From positions 1 to 64,000 of the forward strand of contig NZ_VINQ01000011.1 of the NCBI RefSeq assembly GCF_008369105.1: a stretch of DNA of 64,000 nucleotides, given 5' to 3'. Below are positions 44,041 through 53,142 of the stretch, piece after piece. Numbering within the stretch: the first letter of the stretch is position 1; each line of letters starts with the position of its first letter. Under the pieces are notes generated by a model that was given only the letters and a program-made list of their open reading frames with translations, was not told the DNA's origin and made no database searches. Made by a program: the position numbers and the translations under genes. The stretch is from Aquicoccus porphyridii. Its GTDB lineage: Bacteria; Pseudomonadota; Alphaproteobacteria; Rhodobacterales; Rhodobacteraceae.

Positions 44041-44967
44041 TCACCGGGATGCGTCCTGCGCCGCCCGACGCGCCGCCCGCAACTGCCGGAACATCGACAC
44101 GGTATAAAGGACAAGCGCCGTCCAGATCATCGGAAAGGCGATCATCCGCGCCCGCCCGAACTCTTCCTTGAAGACGAAAACACCGATCAGCATGATCATG
44201 GTCGGCGCGGTGTATTGCAGGATGCCGATGGTCGAGAGCCTGAGCAGTTTCGCCCCGTTGGCATAAAACAGAAGCGGCACCGCGGTCACGATCCCGCACC
44301 CCAGCAAAAGGCCGATATCGACGGCGCCGGTGAAATGGCTTTCGCCCGTCGCCACGAGCCACGCCACCCAGATCAGCGCCGGAGGCGTGAGGATCAGCAC
44401 TTCGAGCAGGAACCCCTGGTTGGGGCCGATGGGCAGCCATTTCTTGAAAAAGGCATAAAACCCCCATGACAGGGTCAGGCCCAGCGCCGCCCATGGCACC
44501 CGGCCATTGTCGAGCGTGAGCACCAGAACCGCCAGCGCGGCTAGCGCGATGGCGGCGATCTGCATCGGCGCCAGCCGCTCGCGCAACAGGACCGCCCCCA
44601 GGAAGATCGAGAAAAGCGGGTTGATGTAATATCCCAGCGCCGCGTCGAGCGCATGGTTGGTCGCGATGGCCCAGACATAGATCGCCCAGTTGACCGAAAT
44701 CAGCGCGGCGGTGACACAGCCCATGGCGAGCATGCGCGGATCGCGCAGCGCAACGCGAATACTGTCGGTCCGGCCCAGCAGGATGAGAAGCCCACCGGCC
44801 ACGGGCACCGACCACAGGACGCGGTGGGCCACGACCTCGGCCGCCGGGATATGCGACAAGAGCTTGAGATAGAGCGGCAGAAACCCCCAGAGCCCATAGG
44901 CGGTGAGCGCGAAGGCAAGGCCCTGCGGCGTGTCGCGATTGTCGGGCCGGTCGGGAATCTGGGTCAT
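44041..44967 (-). CDS. rarD: EamA-family transporter RarD
   Basis: This 308-aa protein has ten membrane segments and RarD signatures: YGLWGFLPLYLKLL, EVVAHRVLWSVP, NWAIYVWAIATNHALDAALG, YYINPLFSIFLGAVLLRERL and LQYTAPTMIMLIGVFVFKE. The ATG at 44967 has AAGGAG 8 bp upstream. It belongs to the drug/metabolite exporter superfamily; the transported compound is unknown. Confidence 0.9.
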   Translation of the reverse strand: MTQIPDRPDNRDTPQGLAFALTAYGLWGFLPLYLKLLSHIPAAEVVAHRVLWSVPVAGGLLILLGRTDSIRVALRDPRMLAMGCVTAALISVNWAIYVWAIATNHALDAALGYYINPLFSIFLGAVLLRERLAPMQIAAIALAALAVLVLTLDNGRVPWAALGLTLSWGFYAFFKKWLPIGPNQGFLLEVLILTPPALIWVAWLVATGESHFTGAVDIGLLLGCGIVTAVPLLFYANGAKLLRLSTIGILQYTAPTMIMLIGVFVFKEEFGRARMIAFPMIWTALVLYTVSMFRQLRAARRAAQDASR

Positions 44968-45027
44968 CGGGCACACTCCTTGGCCATCGGCTTAGCGGCA
45001 GGTTGCACGATGGTCCAGAGCCTGCAC

Positions 45028-45080
45028 CCGCCCCCTCTGGCAAACGCCCACCCACCCACCCCGTTCGCCAGAGGGGGCTT
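45028..45080 (-). repeat. Composite repeat copy B, part 2: GC hairpin with G-quadruplex loop
   Basis: Arms GCCCCCTCTGGCAAACG (45030-45046) and CGTTCGCCAGAGGGGGC (45062-45078) pair with one mismatch. The loop is CCCACCCACCCACCC (45047-45061), which on the minus strand is GGGTGGGTGGGTGGG, a textbook G-quadruplex sequence. Stem sequence differs from copy A at 13603, but the architecture and the AAGCCC entry are the same. Confidence 0.8.
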
Positions 45081-45123
45081 GGCGCCGATTCTTCACCGTT
45101 GCGCGGGCAGAGAGCGCGGATCT

Positions 45124-45195
45124 TGAGTATTTTCACCAAGAAAGAGACGGCCGGTCCTTCTTGCTTCCCTTGCTCTTTCTTGGGAAAAATACTCA
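45124..45195. repeat. Composite repeat copy B, part 1: A/T-rich inverted repeat
   Basis: It opens TGAGTATTTTCACCAAGAAA and closes TTTCTTGGGAAAAATACTCA, identical in these arms to the copy at 13491-13560. The central segment differs between copies. It lies 45 bp from the GC hairpin. Reading the minus strand gives the same order as copy A. Confidence 0.85.
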
Positions 45196-45290
45196 TTCGC
45201 CCTGTCGACCCGCACAGGGTATCCCCGCGCGCACCACCTTGACATTGGCTGCCGTGACACGCGCTATATGCGAAGAACGAAAGGTTTCCC

Positions 45291-45914
45291 ATGCATCCCA
45301 ACCCGGCATTCCGACCCGAGAACAACGACGAATCGCTCGCCTTCGCGCGCGAAGCGGGGTTCGGTCTGCTGGCCGTCGCCAATGGCGACGGGGCGCCGAT
45401 GCTGTCGCATGTGCCCTTTCTCGTGACCGGGGACGGCGCGGCGGCCGAGCTGCACCTGATGCGCTCGAACCCGATCGCGCGGGCCTGCACCGCGCCACTG
45501 GCGGCACGGATCGCGGTGCAGGGGCCGCATTCCTATGTCTCGCCCGACTGGTATGGCATCGACGAGCAAGTGCCGACATGGAACTACCTGGCGATTCACC
45601 TGATCGGGCGGATCGAGCCGCTGCCCGACCCGGACCTGCCCGGGATACTCGACCGGCTTTCGGCGCATTTCGAATCCCGCCTCGCGCCCAAGCCGGAATG
45701 GACCATGGACAAGATGTCCCGCGATGCCGCGGCCCGGATGATGCGCCAGATCCGGCCCTTCCGGTTTGTCATCGAACGGCTCGACAGCACGTGGAAGCTG
45801 GGCCAGAACAAGCCCGAAGCGGCGCGGCTGGCCGCGGCGGAGATGCTGGCCAGCCACGGGCAGGGACAGGAAGTGGCGGTGCTGGCCGCGATGATGCGCA
45901 GGCCGCCGGTGTGA
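45291..45914 (+). CDS. PaiB-type FMN-binding negative regulator family protein
   Basis: This 207-aa protein has MHPNPAFRPENNDESLAFAR at the start, SHVPFLVTGDGAAAELHLM near residue 39, QGPHSYVSPDWYGIDEQVPT near residue 76 and WNYLAIHLIGR. These are PaiB (FMN_bind_2) signatures. Bacillus PaiB influences sporulation and protease genes; in other bacteria the family is a flavin-binding protein of unclear role. Motifs and length match well. Confidence 0.88.
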   Translation: MHPNPAFRPENNDESLAFAREAGFGLLAVANGDGAPMLSHVPFLVTGDGAAAELHLMRSNPIARACTAPLAARIAVQGPHSYVSPDWYGIDEQVPTWNYLAIHLIGRIEPLPDPDLPGILDRLSAHFESRLAPKPEWTMDKMSRDAAARMMRQIRPFRFVIERLDSTWKLGQNKPEAARLAAAEMLASHGQGQEVAVLAAMMRRPPV

Positions 45915-45980
45915 CCGGCGTGGACAGCCCCTGCCCACGCCTCTAAGCTCGCCACGACACCACTCGAAAGGACCCCCGGA

Positions 45981-46586
45981 ATGGAACTGATCTACGCCGC
46001 CGCCTCGCCCTATGTGCGCAAGGTCCGCACGCTCCTGCACGAAACCGGCCAGAGCGACGATGTCACGCTCGTTCCGGTCAAGACGTCGCCCACCGCCACC
46101 CCCGACGTGGTGCGCGCCGCCAACCCGCTGGGCAAGATCCCGGCGCTGGTGCGCCCCGACGGGCCCGCGATCTATGACAGCCGGGTGATCACCCGCTATC
46201 TCGACGCCCGCGCCGGTGGCGGGTTCTACCCCGAGGCCCGGATCTGGGAGGTGCTGACGCTCGAGGCAACGGCGGATGCGATCATGGATGCGGCCATCCT
46301 GATCACCTATGAAAACCGCCTGCGCCCGCCCGAGCATCGCTCGGAAGATTGGATCGAGGCGCAATGGAGCAAGGTCGCCCATGCCGTGCGCGCGGTCAAC
46401 GACCGCTGGATGAGCCACCTTGCCGGGCCGGTCGACATGGGCCATGTCGCGGTCGGCTGCGCGCTCGGCTATCTCGATTTCCGCCATGACGCGCGCGGCT
46501 GGCGCAAAGGGTGCGATGCGCTCGACGACTGGTTCACGGTGTTCGCCTCGCGCGACAGCATGCAGGCCACGGCGCCGAAGGATTGA
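45981..46586 (+). CDS. Glutathione S-transferase family protein
   Basis: The 201-aa protein has a thioredoxin-fold N-terminus (YAASPYVRKVRTLLHETGQS), the NPLGKIPALVRPDGPAIYDS segment with conserved cis-Pro, Asp/Ser for glutathione binding, and an all-helical C-terminal domain with VAVGCALGYLDFRHDARGW. GAAAGGACC precedes the ATG. The substrate is unknown. Confidence 0.87.
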   Translation: MELIYAAASPYVRKVRTLLHETGQSDDVTLVPVKTSPTATPDVVRAANPLGKIPALVRPDGPAIYDSRVITRYLDARAGGGFYPEARIWEVLTLEATADAIMDAAILITYENRLRPPEHRSEDWIEAQWSKVAHAVRAVNDRWMSHLAGPVDMGHVAVGCALGYLDFRHDARGWRKGCDALDDWFTVFASRDSMQATAPKD

Positions 46587-46780
46587 CCGCGACCCGCCGG
46601 GCATATGCCGGCATGGCCCTTGACCCGGCCGGGCCTAAGCTGCGCCCAAAAGGCGCATTTCCCAATCCCTTCTGGACGCAAGCGCCAAGCCTCGCTACAT
46701 AACGCCCGAGAAGGGCCGCGGCGAGTCTGCGGCCATCTTGTTGCTAGCCGGTTCCGGCCTGAAAAAACGGAGAATACCTC

Positions 46781-47338
46781 GTGTCCAACGCAGAAGATCA
46801 CGCAGGCACCCGCAGAGATTTCCTCTATTACGCCACCGCAGGGGCCGGTGCCGTTACCGCAGGTGCCGCAGCCTGGCCTCTTGTCAACCAGATGAACCCC
46901 TCCGCCGACGTCGCGGCACTCAGCTCGATCCGGGTCGATGTCTCGGGGGTCGAGGTCGGCACGCAACTGACGGTGAAATGGCTGGGCAAGCCGGTTTTCA
47001 TCCGCCGCCGCAGCGCCGAAGAGATCGAGGCCGCGCGCGCCGTTGCGCTCGACGAGCTGATGGACAAGAACGCCCAGAACCGCAACGACATGGCGCTCGA
47101 TGCCTCCGACCAGAACCGCACGCTCGACGAAGACGGCGAATGGCTGGTGATGATCGGCGTCTGCACCCACCTGGGCTGTGTGCCGATCGGTGACGGCGCG
47201 GGCGATTTCGGTGGCTGGTTCTGCCCCTGTCACGGCTCGCATTACGACACGGCCGGCCGCATCCGCAGAGGTCCGGCGCCCGAAAACCTCTGGATCCCGG
47301 TTGCCGCCTTCGACGGCGACGACCTGGTGCTCGGATAA
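46781..47338 (+). CDS. petA: Ubiquinol-cytochrome c reductase iron-sulfur (Rieske) subunit
   Basis: The 185-aa protein has a twin-arginine signal ([11 protein letters not shown]) with one membrane anchor at about 13-34. The Rieske motifs CTHLGC (Cys128, His130, Cys133) and CPCHGSHYD (Cys148, Cys150, His151) include the two disulfide cysteines. The start is GTG at 46781 with GGAGA upstream. It transfers electrons from ubiquinol to cytochrome c1 in the bc1 complex. Confidence 0.95.
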   Translation: MSNAEDHAGTRRDFLYYATAGAGAVTAGAAAWPLVNQMNPSADVAALSSIRVDVSGVEVGTQLTVKWLGKPVFIRRRSAEEIEAARAVALDELMDKNAQNRNDMALDASDQNRTLDEDGEWLVMIGVCTHLGCVPIGDGAGDFGGWFCPCHGSHYDTAGRIRRGPAPENLWIPVAAFDGDDLVLG

Positions 47339-47350
47339 GGAGACGCGCGA

Positions 47351-48673
47351 ATGTCCGGAATTCCTCACGACCATTACGAACCCAAATCGGGTTTTGAAAA
47401 GTGGCTGCACAAGCGTCTGCCTGTGGTTGGCCTCATGTATGACACGATCATGATCCCCACCCCGAAGAACCTCAACTGGTGGTGGATCTGGGGCATCGTG
47501 CTGGCCTATTGCCTTGTGCACATGATCGTCACCGGCATCATCCTGGTGATGCATTACACCCCGCATGTCGATTACGCCTTTGCCTCGGTCGAGCATATCA
47601 TGCGCGACGTGCGCGGCGGGCACATGCTGCGCTATCTGCACATGAACGGCGCATCGCTCTTCTTCCTTGCCGTCTATATCCACATCTTCCGCGGCCTTTA
47701 CTATGGCTCCTACAAGGCGCCCCGCGAAGTGACCTGGATCATCGGCATGCTGATCTTCCTGCTGATGATGGCCACCGGCTTCATGGGCTACGTGCTGCCC
47801 TGGGGGCAGATGTCGTTCTGGGGTGCCACGGTGATCACCGGGCTGTTCGGCGCGATCCCCTTCATCGGCGAACCGATCCAGACCTGGCTTCTGGGCGGTC
47901 CCGCGGTCGACAACGCGACGCTCAACCGCTTCTTCTCGCTGCACTACCTGCTGCCCTTCGTGATCGCGGCGCTGGTGATCGTGCATATCTGGGCCTTCCA
48001 CACCACCGGCAACAACAACCCCACCGGGGTCGAGGTGCGCCGCGGCTCCAAGGAAGAGGCCGAGAAGGACACGCTGCCCTTCTGGCCCTATTTCGTGATC
48101 AAGGATCTGTTCGCGCTGGCGGTAATCCTCGCGATCTTCTTTGCCATCGTCGGGTTCATGCCCAACTATCTTGGCCACCCCGACAACTATATCGAGGCCA
48201 ATCCGCTGGTGACGCCGTCGCATATCGTGCCTGAATGGTATTTCCTGCCGTTCTACGCGATCCTGCGCGCCTTTACCTCGGATGTCTGGGTGGTGATGTT
48301 CGCAAGCTGGATCACCGGCGGCATCATCGACGCCAAGTTCTTTGGCGTGCTGGCGATGTTCGGCGCGATCATCGTGATGGTGCTCGTGCCCTGGCTCGAT
48401 ACCTCCCGGGTGCGCTCGGGCCGCTTCCGGCCCCAGTTCAGATGGTGGTTTTACCTGCTCATCATCGACTTCGTCGTGCTGATGTGGTGCGGCGCGATGC
48501 CCGCGGAACCGCCTTACTCGACGATCGCCCTGATCGGCTCGGCCTACTGGTTCGCCTATTTCCTCGTGATCCTGCCGATCCTTGGCGTGATCGAGAAACC
48601 GACCGCCGTACCGGCCACCATCGAAGAGGACTTCGAGGCCCATTACGGCACCAAGGCCACCCCGGCCGAATAA
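47351..48673 (+). CDS. petB: Cytochrome b of the bc1 complex
   Basis: This 440-aa protein has eight membrane helices. Heme-ligand histidines lie in [20 protein letters not shown] and [20 protein letters not shown]. The Qo-site PEWY motif reads [16 protein letters not shown], and [17 protein letters not shown] is also present. A short N-terminal extension ([20 protein letters not shown]) is typical of alphaproteobacteria. It lies 12 bp after petA. Confidence 0.96.
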   Translation: MSGIPHDHYEPKSGFEKWLHKRLPVVGLMYDTIMIPTPKNLNWWWIWGIVLAYCLVHMIVTGIILVMHYTPHVDYAFASVEHIMRDVRGGHMLRYLHMNGASLFFLAVYIHIFRGLYYGSYKAPREVTWIIGMLIFLLMMATGFMGYVLPWGQMSFWGATVITGLFGAIPFIGEPIQTWLLGGPAVDNATLNRFFSLHYLLPFVIAALVIVHIWAFHTTGNNNPTGVEVRRGSKEEAEKDTLPFWPYFVIKDLFALAVILAIFFAIVGFMPNYLGHPDNYIEANPLVTPSHIVPEWYFLPFYAILRAFTSDVWVVMFASWITGGIIDAKFFGVLAMFGAIIVMVLVPWLDTSRVRSGRFRPQFRWWFYLLIIDFVVLMWCGAMPAEPPYSTIALIGSAYWFAYFLVILPILGVIEKPTAVPATIEEDFEAHYGTKATPAE

Positions 48674-48690
48674 GGAAAGGACAAGGGAAT

Positions 48691-49479
48691 ATGCTCAAGA
48701 AGATTGTACTGAGTGCCGCAACCGCCCTCGCCCTTTCGGCAGGGGGCGCCATGGCCGCCGGTGACGAAGCGCATGTCGAGGACGTGGCCTTCTCCTTCGA
48801 AGGTCCGTTCGGCAAGTTCGACGAGAACCAGCTCCAACGCGGCCTCAAGGTCTATACCGAGGTCTGTTCGGCCTGCCACGGGCTGCGTTACGTGCCGCTG
48901 CGCACGCTGGGCGACGAAGGTGGCCCGCATTTCAGCGAGGCCGAAGTGCGCGCCTATGCCGAGCGGTTCGAGGTCTTTGACGCCGAAATCGACGATTACC
49001 GCCCGGCCAAGCCGACCGACCATTTCCCGATGTCGGGCGATCCCAACGCGCCTGATCTCTCGTTGATGGCCAAGGCGCGCGCGGGCTTCCACGGCCCGGC
49101 AGGAACCGGCCTCAACCAGCTCTTCAAGGGGATGGGCGGCCCGGAATACATCTACTCGCTCCTCAACGGCTATACCGGCGAGGAAAAGGAAGAGGCGGGA
49201 ACCCTGTTTTACGAGAACACCGCCTTCCCCGGCGGCTGGATCTCGATGGCCCCGCCCCTGTTTGAAGAGATGGTCGAATTCGACGACGGCAGCGCCAACT
49301 CGATCGAGGCGATGTCCGAAGACGTGGCGGCCTTCCTGATGTGGACCGCCGAACCCAAGATGATGGCGCGCAAGCAGGCGGGCTTTGTCGGGGTGCTGAT
49401 GCTCACCGTTCTGTCGGTGCTGCTCTACCTGACCAACAAACGCCTCTGGGCGCCACACAAGGGCAAGCGCGAGGCCTGA
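48691..49479 (+). CDS. petC: Cytochrome c1 of the bc1 complex
   Basis: The 262-aa protein has a signal peptide ending GGAMA, the heme-binding CSACH (59-63) and [15 protein letters not shown] nearby. The methionine ligand region is [19 protein letters not shown], and a C-terminal anchor helix reads [35 protein letters not shown] precedes the ATG. It is a separate gene rather than part of a petBC fusion. Confidence 0.95.
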   Translation: MLKKIVLSAATALALSAGGAMAAGDEAHVEDVAFSFEGPFGKFDENQLQRGLKVYTEVCSACHGLRYVPLRTLGDEGGPHFSEAEVRAYAERFEVFDAEIDDYRPAKPTDHFPMSGDPNAPDLSLMAKARAGFHGPAGTGLNQLFKGMGGPEYIYSLLNGYTGEEKEEAGTLFYENTAFPGGWISMAPPLFEEMVEFDDGSANSIEAMSEDVAAFLMWTAEPKMMARKQAGFVGVLMLTVLSVLLYLTNKRLWAPHKGKREA

Positions 49480-49504
49480 TCCCGGCGCGAATGAACCCCG
49501 ATGA

Positions 49505-49537
49505 AACCCCGCCCCTCACAGGGCGGGGTTTTCTTTT
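49505..49537 (+). terminator. Rho-independent terminator after petABC
   Basis: Stem AACCCCGCCC (49505-49514) pairs with GGGCGGGGTT (49521-49530) around a 6-nt loop, followed by TTCTTTT. It is a strong classical terminator 26 bp after the petC stop. Confidence 0.88.
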
Positions 49538-49703
49538 GCCGCCCATGGGGGGGCGCATTTGATTGGCCGCGCGCGCCGCATTAACCTTTTTTCGGTTAAC
49601 GAATGGTTAGTTCACCCGGCATACGCCTGGCAGCCGGGCAACAGCCGGGAATCACCCCCCTGTTTTCGCCGATCCGGCCCCGTTAACACAGGTTACGATC
49701 CGG

Positions 49704-50399
49704 TTAATCGCCGAGGTAATTCCTTAACACGGGCGGCGGGTTCTCCAGCAGTTCCGCCACCTCCACGGGGGCTTCCGCCCGCCCCTCGGCCACCAGGATC
49801 GCCTGCCCGCCCAGCCGCCGCGCGTCGCCCGGATCGTGGCTCACCATCAACAGCGTCGCCCCGATCTCGCTCGCCACGTCCTCAACCAGCGCCAGCATCT
49901 CGGCGCGCAGCGCAGGCCCCAGCGCGGCAAAGGGTTCATCCAGCAATATCAACGATTTGCCCTGCACCAATATCCGCGCCAACCCGGCGCGACCCTGCTG
50001 CCCGCCCGACAATCGCCCCGGTTTGCGCCCGCCCATTCCGCCCAAACCGACCCGCTCCAGCGCCGCTTCGACCCAGGCCCTCTGATCCCGCGTGAGCCGC
50101 AAGCCGGGGTCGATGCCAAGGCCCACATTCTGCGCCACCGTCAAATGGGGAAACAGGTTATTATCCTGAAACAAAAGGGAGATTCCCCGCTCCCCGGGCG
50201 GCTTGCGGGTGATGTCGCGGCCCTCCCGCAGCACCCGCCCCGCACTCGGCTCGAAAAAACCCGCGATCACGTTCAAAAGCGTCGATTTTCCCGCTCCCGA
50301 CGGCCCGATCACCGACACGCGCGCGCCCTTGGGCACGTTGAGATCGGCGCGCAGCTCGAACGCATCCTGGCGGATCACCACGCCTTCAAGCGTCAACAT
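49704..50399 (-). CDS. thiQ: Thiamine ABC transporter ATP-binding protein
   Basis: The 231-aa ATPase has Walker A GPSGAGKST, Q-loop LLFQDNNLFPHLTVAQNVGL, signature LSGGQQGRAGLARIL and Walker B LILLDEPFAALGPALR. The QDNNLFPHLTVxQNVGLG pattern and the QQGRxxLAR signature variant are characteristic of ThiQ. It overlaps the end of thiP by 14 bp. It is the last gene of the riboswitch-controlled operon. Confidence 0.9.
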   Translation of the reverse strand: MLTLEGVVIRQDAFELRADLNVPKGARVSVIGPSGAGKSTLLNVIAGFFEPSAGRVLREGRDITRKPPGERGISLLFQDNNLFPHLTVAQNVGLGIDPGLRLTRDQRAWVEAALERVGLGGMGGRKPGRLSGGQQGRAGLARILVQGKSLILLDEPFAALGPALRAEMLALVEDVASEIGATLLMVSHDPGDARRLGGQAILVAEGRAEAPVEVAELLENPPPVLRNYLGD

Positions 50400-51912
50400 C
50401 ACCGCGCCCTCCCCGATCGAAAATCCAGAAAATCCCTAGGCTTAGCGCCAAGAGGATCAACCCCGCGCCCGCCGCCGCCTCCATCTGGTAGGCGCCCATC
50501 AGGCGATACATCTGCAACGGCAGCGTGGCGAAATCAGGGTCCGCAAACAGCGCCACAACCCCCAAATCCCCCATCGACAACGCCCCGGCCAGCCCCGCCG
50601 AAAATCCCAGCGCCGGGCGCAGGCGCGGCAATATCAGCCAGCGCAACCGCGCCCAGCCCGTCAGGCCCAGCGCATCGGCCAGCCGCCCGAAATCCGCCTC
50701 GGTCCGGGCCAGGTCGGGCGCCAGCACGCGCATCGCAAAAGGCAATGCCATCAAGGCGTTGACCAGCGCAGTCACCGGCAGGGCAAGCCGCGAAGGATCG
50801 ATCCACGGGTTCACGATCACGAATAACCCGGTGCCGATCACCAACGGCGAAACCGCGATCCCCATCAACGCCACCACCTCGGCCCAGCCCCGCCGCGCCA
50901 TCGCCAGCGACAGGGCCAACCCGATGCACAGCACGGTCGAGATGAGCGCGATCACCACCGACACGCCCGCCGCCCGCCAGACCGCGCCGGGCATCTGTGT
51001 CAATCCGTTAACGCCGTTGAGGAAAATCATCGCCAGCGGCACGATCAGGAACCCCGCCGCCAGCGTGATCCACCCCGCATCCAGCGCTCGCGCCCCCCAA
51101 GTCTCCGCCTCCCACCGCCGCACCACCCGCCCCAGCCCCGCACCGAACCCGGCGGGCACCGCGGCCCAGAACGCCACCACCGCCGCCGCCCCCGCCAACA
51201 CCAGTTGGATCAGCGCCAGACGCGCCGCGCGGCCAAGGTCGAAATCAAAGTTAAACGCTTGATAAATGGCCAATTCCACCGTTGTCGCCCGTGGCCCCCC
51301 GCCCAGCGTGAGCGCCACGGCAAAGCTGCTCAGGCAGATGGCGAACACCACCATCAGCGCCCCCGGCACCACCGCCCGCAGCATCGGAAATTCCAGAAAG
51401 CGCGCCACCTGCACGCCCGACAAGCCCAGGTTCGCCGCCAGCCGAAACCGCTCCGCCGGTATCCCCTGCCAGCCCTGAAGGATGATCCGCGTCGCCAGCG
51501 GAAGGTTAAAGAACACATGCGCCAGAACCACACCCTGAAGCCCGTAAATGCTCACCGGCGGCAGGCCCAGCCACGCCAGCCCGGTATTGACGATCCCCCC
51601 ACGCCCGAACACCGCCAAGAGCCCAAGAACCGCGACGATCACCGGAAGGATGAACGGCGCCCCCAGAAGCGTGATGAGAATCCCGCGCCCCGGAAACGCC
51701 CGCCGCGCCAGCGCACGGGCCACAGGAATGGCCAGCGCAATGCTTAACGCGGCCGACAAAATGGCCTGTAAAATGGTAAACCGGACGGCGGCCCAATCGG
51801 ATGTTAACACTGCTCCGCCAGTCTCGGCACGCATGAAAACCGCGAAAAGCGGGCCGAGAATCAGCGCCGCGACGATCCCCGCCGCAACCCATCCCGGCCC
51901 GCTTCTTGTCAT
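50386..51912 (-). CDS. thiP: Thiamine ABC transporter permease (two-domain)
   Basis: This 508-aa protein has about twelve membrane helices in two fused permease halves. Each half has an EAA-type loop: FRLAANLGLSGVQVARFLEF and FGRLADALGLTGWARLRWLI. It forms the channel of ThiBPQ, importing thiamine and its phosphates. The start ATG at 51912 overlaps the thiB stop as ATGA. Confidence 0.92.
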   Translation of the reverse strand: MTRSGPGWVAAGIVAALILGPLFAVFMRAETGGAVLTSDWAAVRFTILQAILSAALSIALAIPVARALARRAFPGRGILITLLGAPFILPVIVAVLGLLAVFGRGGIVNTGLAWLGLPPVSIYGLQGVVLAHVFFNLPLATRIILQGWQGIPAERFRLAANLGLSGVQVARFLEFPMLRAVVPGALMVVFAICLSSFAVALTLGGGPRATTVELAIYQAFNFDFDLGRAARLALIQLVLAGAAAVVAFWAAVPAGFGAGLGRVVRRWEAETWGARALDAGWITLAAGFLIVPLAMIFLNGVNGLTQMPGAVWRAAGVSVVIALISTVLCIGLALSLAMARRGWAEVVALMGIAVSPLVIGTGLFVIVNPWIDPSRLALPVTALVNALMALPFAMRVLAPDLARTEADFGRLADALGLTGWARLRWLILPRLRPALGFSAGLAGALSMGDLGVVALFADPDFATLPLQMYRLMGAYQMEAAAGAGLILLALSLGIFWIFDRGGRGDVDA

Positions 51913-52895
51913 TTCGACAGCGCGCGCAGCCATTCGGCCAGCGCCGCGTCCCGCTGCGCCGGAACCTCGTCCGGCGCAAAGAGCAGCGCCTTGTCCGCCG
52001 CGAGCGGCGCATCGAACCCGTCGGGCAATCCGCCCTCGGGGCTGACCACCGGATACATCCAGTTGGTCGTCGGAATGACCGACTGGAACGCATCCGTGAT
52101 CATGAAGGACAGGAATTGTTCGGCCAGCTCGGGCTGCGTGCTCGTGGCCAGTTTCCCGGCCACCTCGATCTGCATGTAATGCTGGGGAAAGATGGCCGCC
52201 ACCTTGCTGTCATCTTCTTCCGCGATCCGGTGATAGGCCGGCGACGTGGTATAGCTCAGCACCATGTCCGCCTCGCCTTCGAGAAACAGCCCATAGGCCT
52301 CGGACCAGCCCGGCGTGACCGTCACGATATTGTCGGAAAGCCCCTCCCAGATCGCTTCCGCCCGTTCGCCGTGAACCGCCTTGACCCACAAGAGAAGGCC
52401 CAGCCCCGGGGTCGAAGAACGCGGATCCTGGATCACGATACTGACGTCCGATTCGGCCAGTTCTTCAAGGCTTTCAGGCGGTTGCGGGAGGTTCTCGCGA
52501 TCATGTACAAAGGCGAAATAGCCCCAGTCATAGGGCAGGAACAACTCGTCCTGCCACGCCTCGGGCCGCGGCACATCCAGTTCGGCCTCGATCCCGTGCG
52601 GTGCGAACAGCCCGGTTTCCCGCGCCGCCGCGGTCAGGTTTGTATCCAGCCCCAGCACCACATCCGCCTTGCTGCGCTCACCCTCAAGCCGCAGCCGCGA
52701 CAAGAGCGACGCCCCATCGCCCGCCGCCACGAATTGCAGGTCGCAATCGCAAACCTCCTCGAACGCCGCCTCGACGGCCGGTCCCGGCCCCCAGTCGGAT
52801 ACGAAACTGTCATAGGTATAGACAGTCAGAACGGGCGTTTCGGCCGTGGCTTGCGTGGCCAGAAAAACTCCCGCTGCAATGAAAAGACGTTTCAT
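51909..52895 (-). CDS. thiB: Thiamine-binding periplasmic protein
   Basis: The 328-aa protein has a signal peptide ending ATAET, then LTVYTYDSFVSDWGPGPAVE near residue 23, VVLGLDTNLTAAARETGLF, LFLPYDWGYFAFVHDRENL and WSEAYGLFLEGEADMVLSYT. These match ThiB/TbpA. A GGGAG element precedes the ATG at 52895. A TPP riboswitch begins about 50 bp upstream. Confidence 0.94.
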   Translation of the reverse strand: MKRLFIAAGVFLATQATAETPVLTVYTYDSFVSDWGPGPAVEAAFEEVCDCDLQFVAAGDGASLLSRLRLEGERSKADVVLGLDTNLTAAARETGLFAPHGIEAELDVPRPEAWQDELFLPYDWGYFAFVHDRENLPQPPESLEELAESDVSIVIQDPRSSTPGLGLLLWVKAVHGERAEAIWEGLSDNIVTVTPGWSEAYGLFLEGEADMVLSYTTSPAYHRIAEEDDSKVAAIFPQHYMQIEVAGKLATSTQPELAEQFLSFMITDAFQSVIPTTNWMYPVVSPEGGLPDGFDAPLAADKALLFAPDEVPAQRDAALAEWLRALSK

Positions 52896-52947
52896 GTCAT
52901 CTCCCTTTCTTGCGACGGGCGGGGCAAGTGTTGGGAGAATCCCAGAC

Positions 52948-53039
52948 CTTCCCTCCGCCGGTCTTAACCGGTTCAGGTTCAACGGGTTCGCCTCTTGCGC
53001 AGCATCTCAACCTGAACCGCCGTTCAGGCACCCCGAGGT
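52948..53039 (-). promoter_or_regulatory. TPP (thi-box) riboswitch controlling thiBPQ
   Basis: On the minus strand the conserved aptamer blocks appear in order: CTCGGGGTGCC, then GGTTGAGATGCTG (the C/T-UGAGA pyrimidine-sensor), then ACCCGTTGAACCTGAACCGG, then TTAAGACCGGCGGAGGGAAG. This is a complete TPP aptamer of about 90 nt. Binding of thiamine diphosphate should turn off the downstream thiamine uptake operon. The riboswitch's end is about 50 nt from thiB, room for a translational switch. Confidence 0.95.
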
Positions 53040-53142
53040 GTGTCAACACCTATGCAACCGGGCCAAGATTGACAAGCGCCCCGCGCCCTCCTCCCCGCGC
53101 TTCCTTGTTGGCAGGGCGTGCCGGTCATGCTAGGGCGCGGGC

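Larger units (their letters stand above)
44968..45290. other. 323-bp intergenic region between divergent rarD and paiB holding composite repeat copy B
   Basis: Most of this gap is non-coding structure: a GC hairpin with a G-quadruplex-forming loop at 45030-45078 and an A/T-rich inverted repeat at 45124-45195. Both are listed separately. The last 50 bp before the paiB-like gene contain TTGACA at 45239 and a TATATG at 45265, a possible but long-spaced promoter. No gene is visible. Confidence 0.7.

Noticed and set aside
46469-48643. 724-codon minus-strand open frame opposite petA-petB
   Set aside because: It lies over well-supported Rieske and cytochrome b genes and has no family motifs.
49580-49705. 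TTAACC/GGTTAA repeats resembling CtrA sites
   Set aside because: The TTAA pairs are separated by 11 or other spacings, not the required 7 bases.
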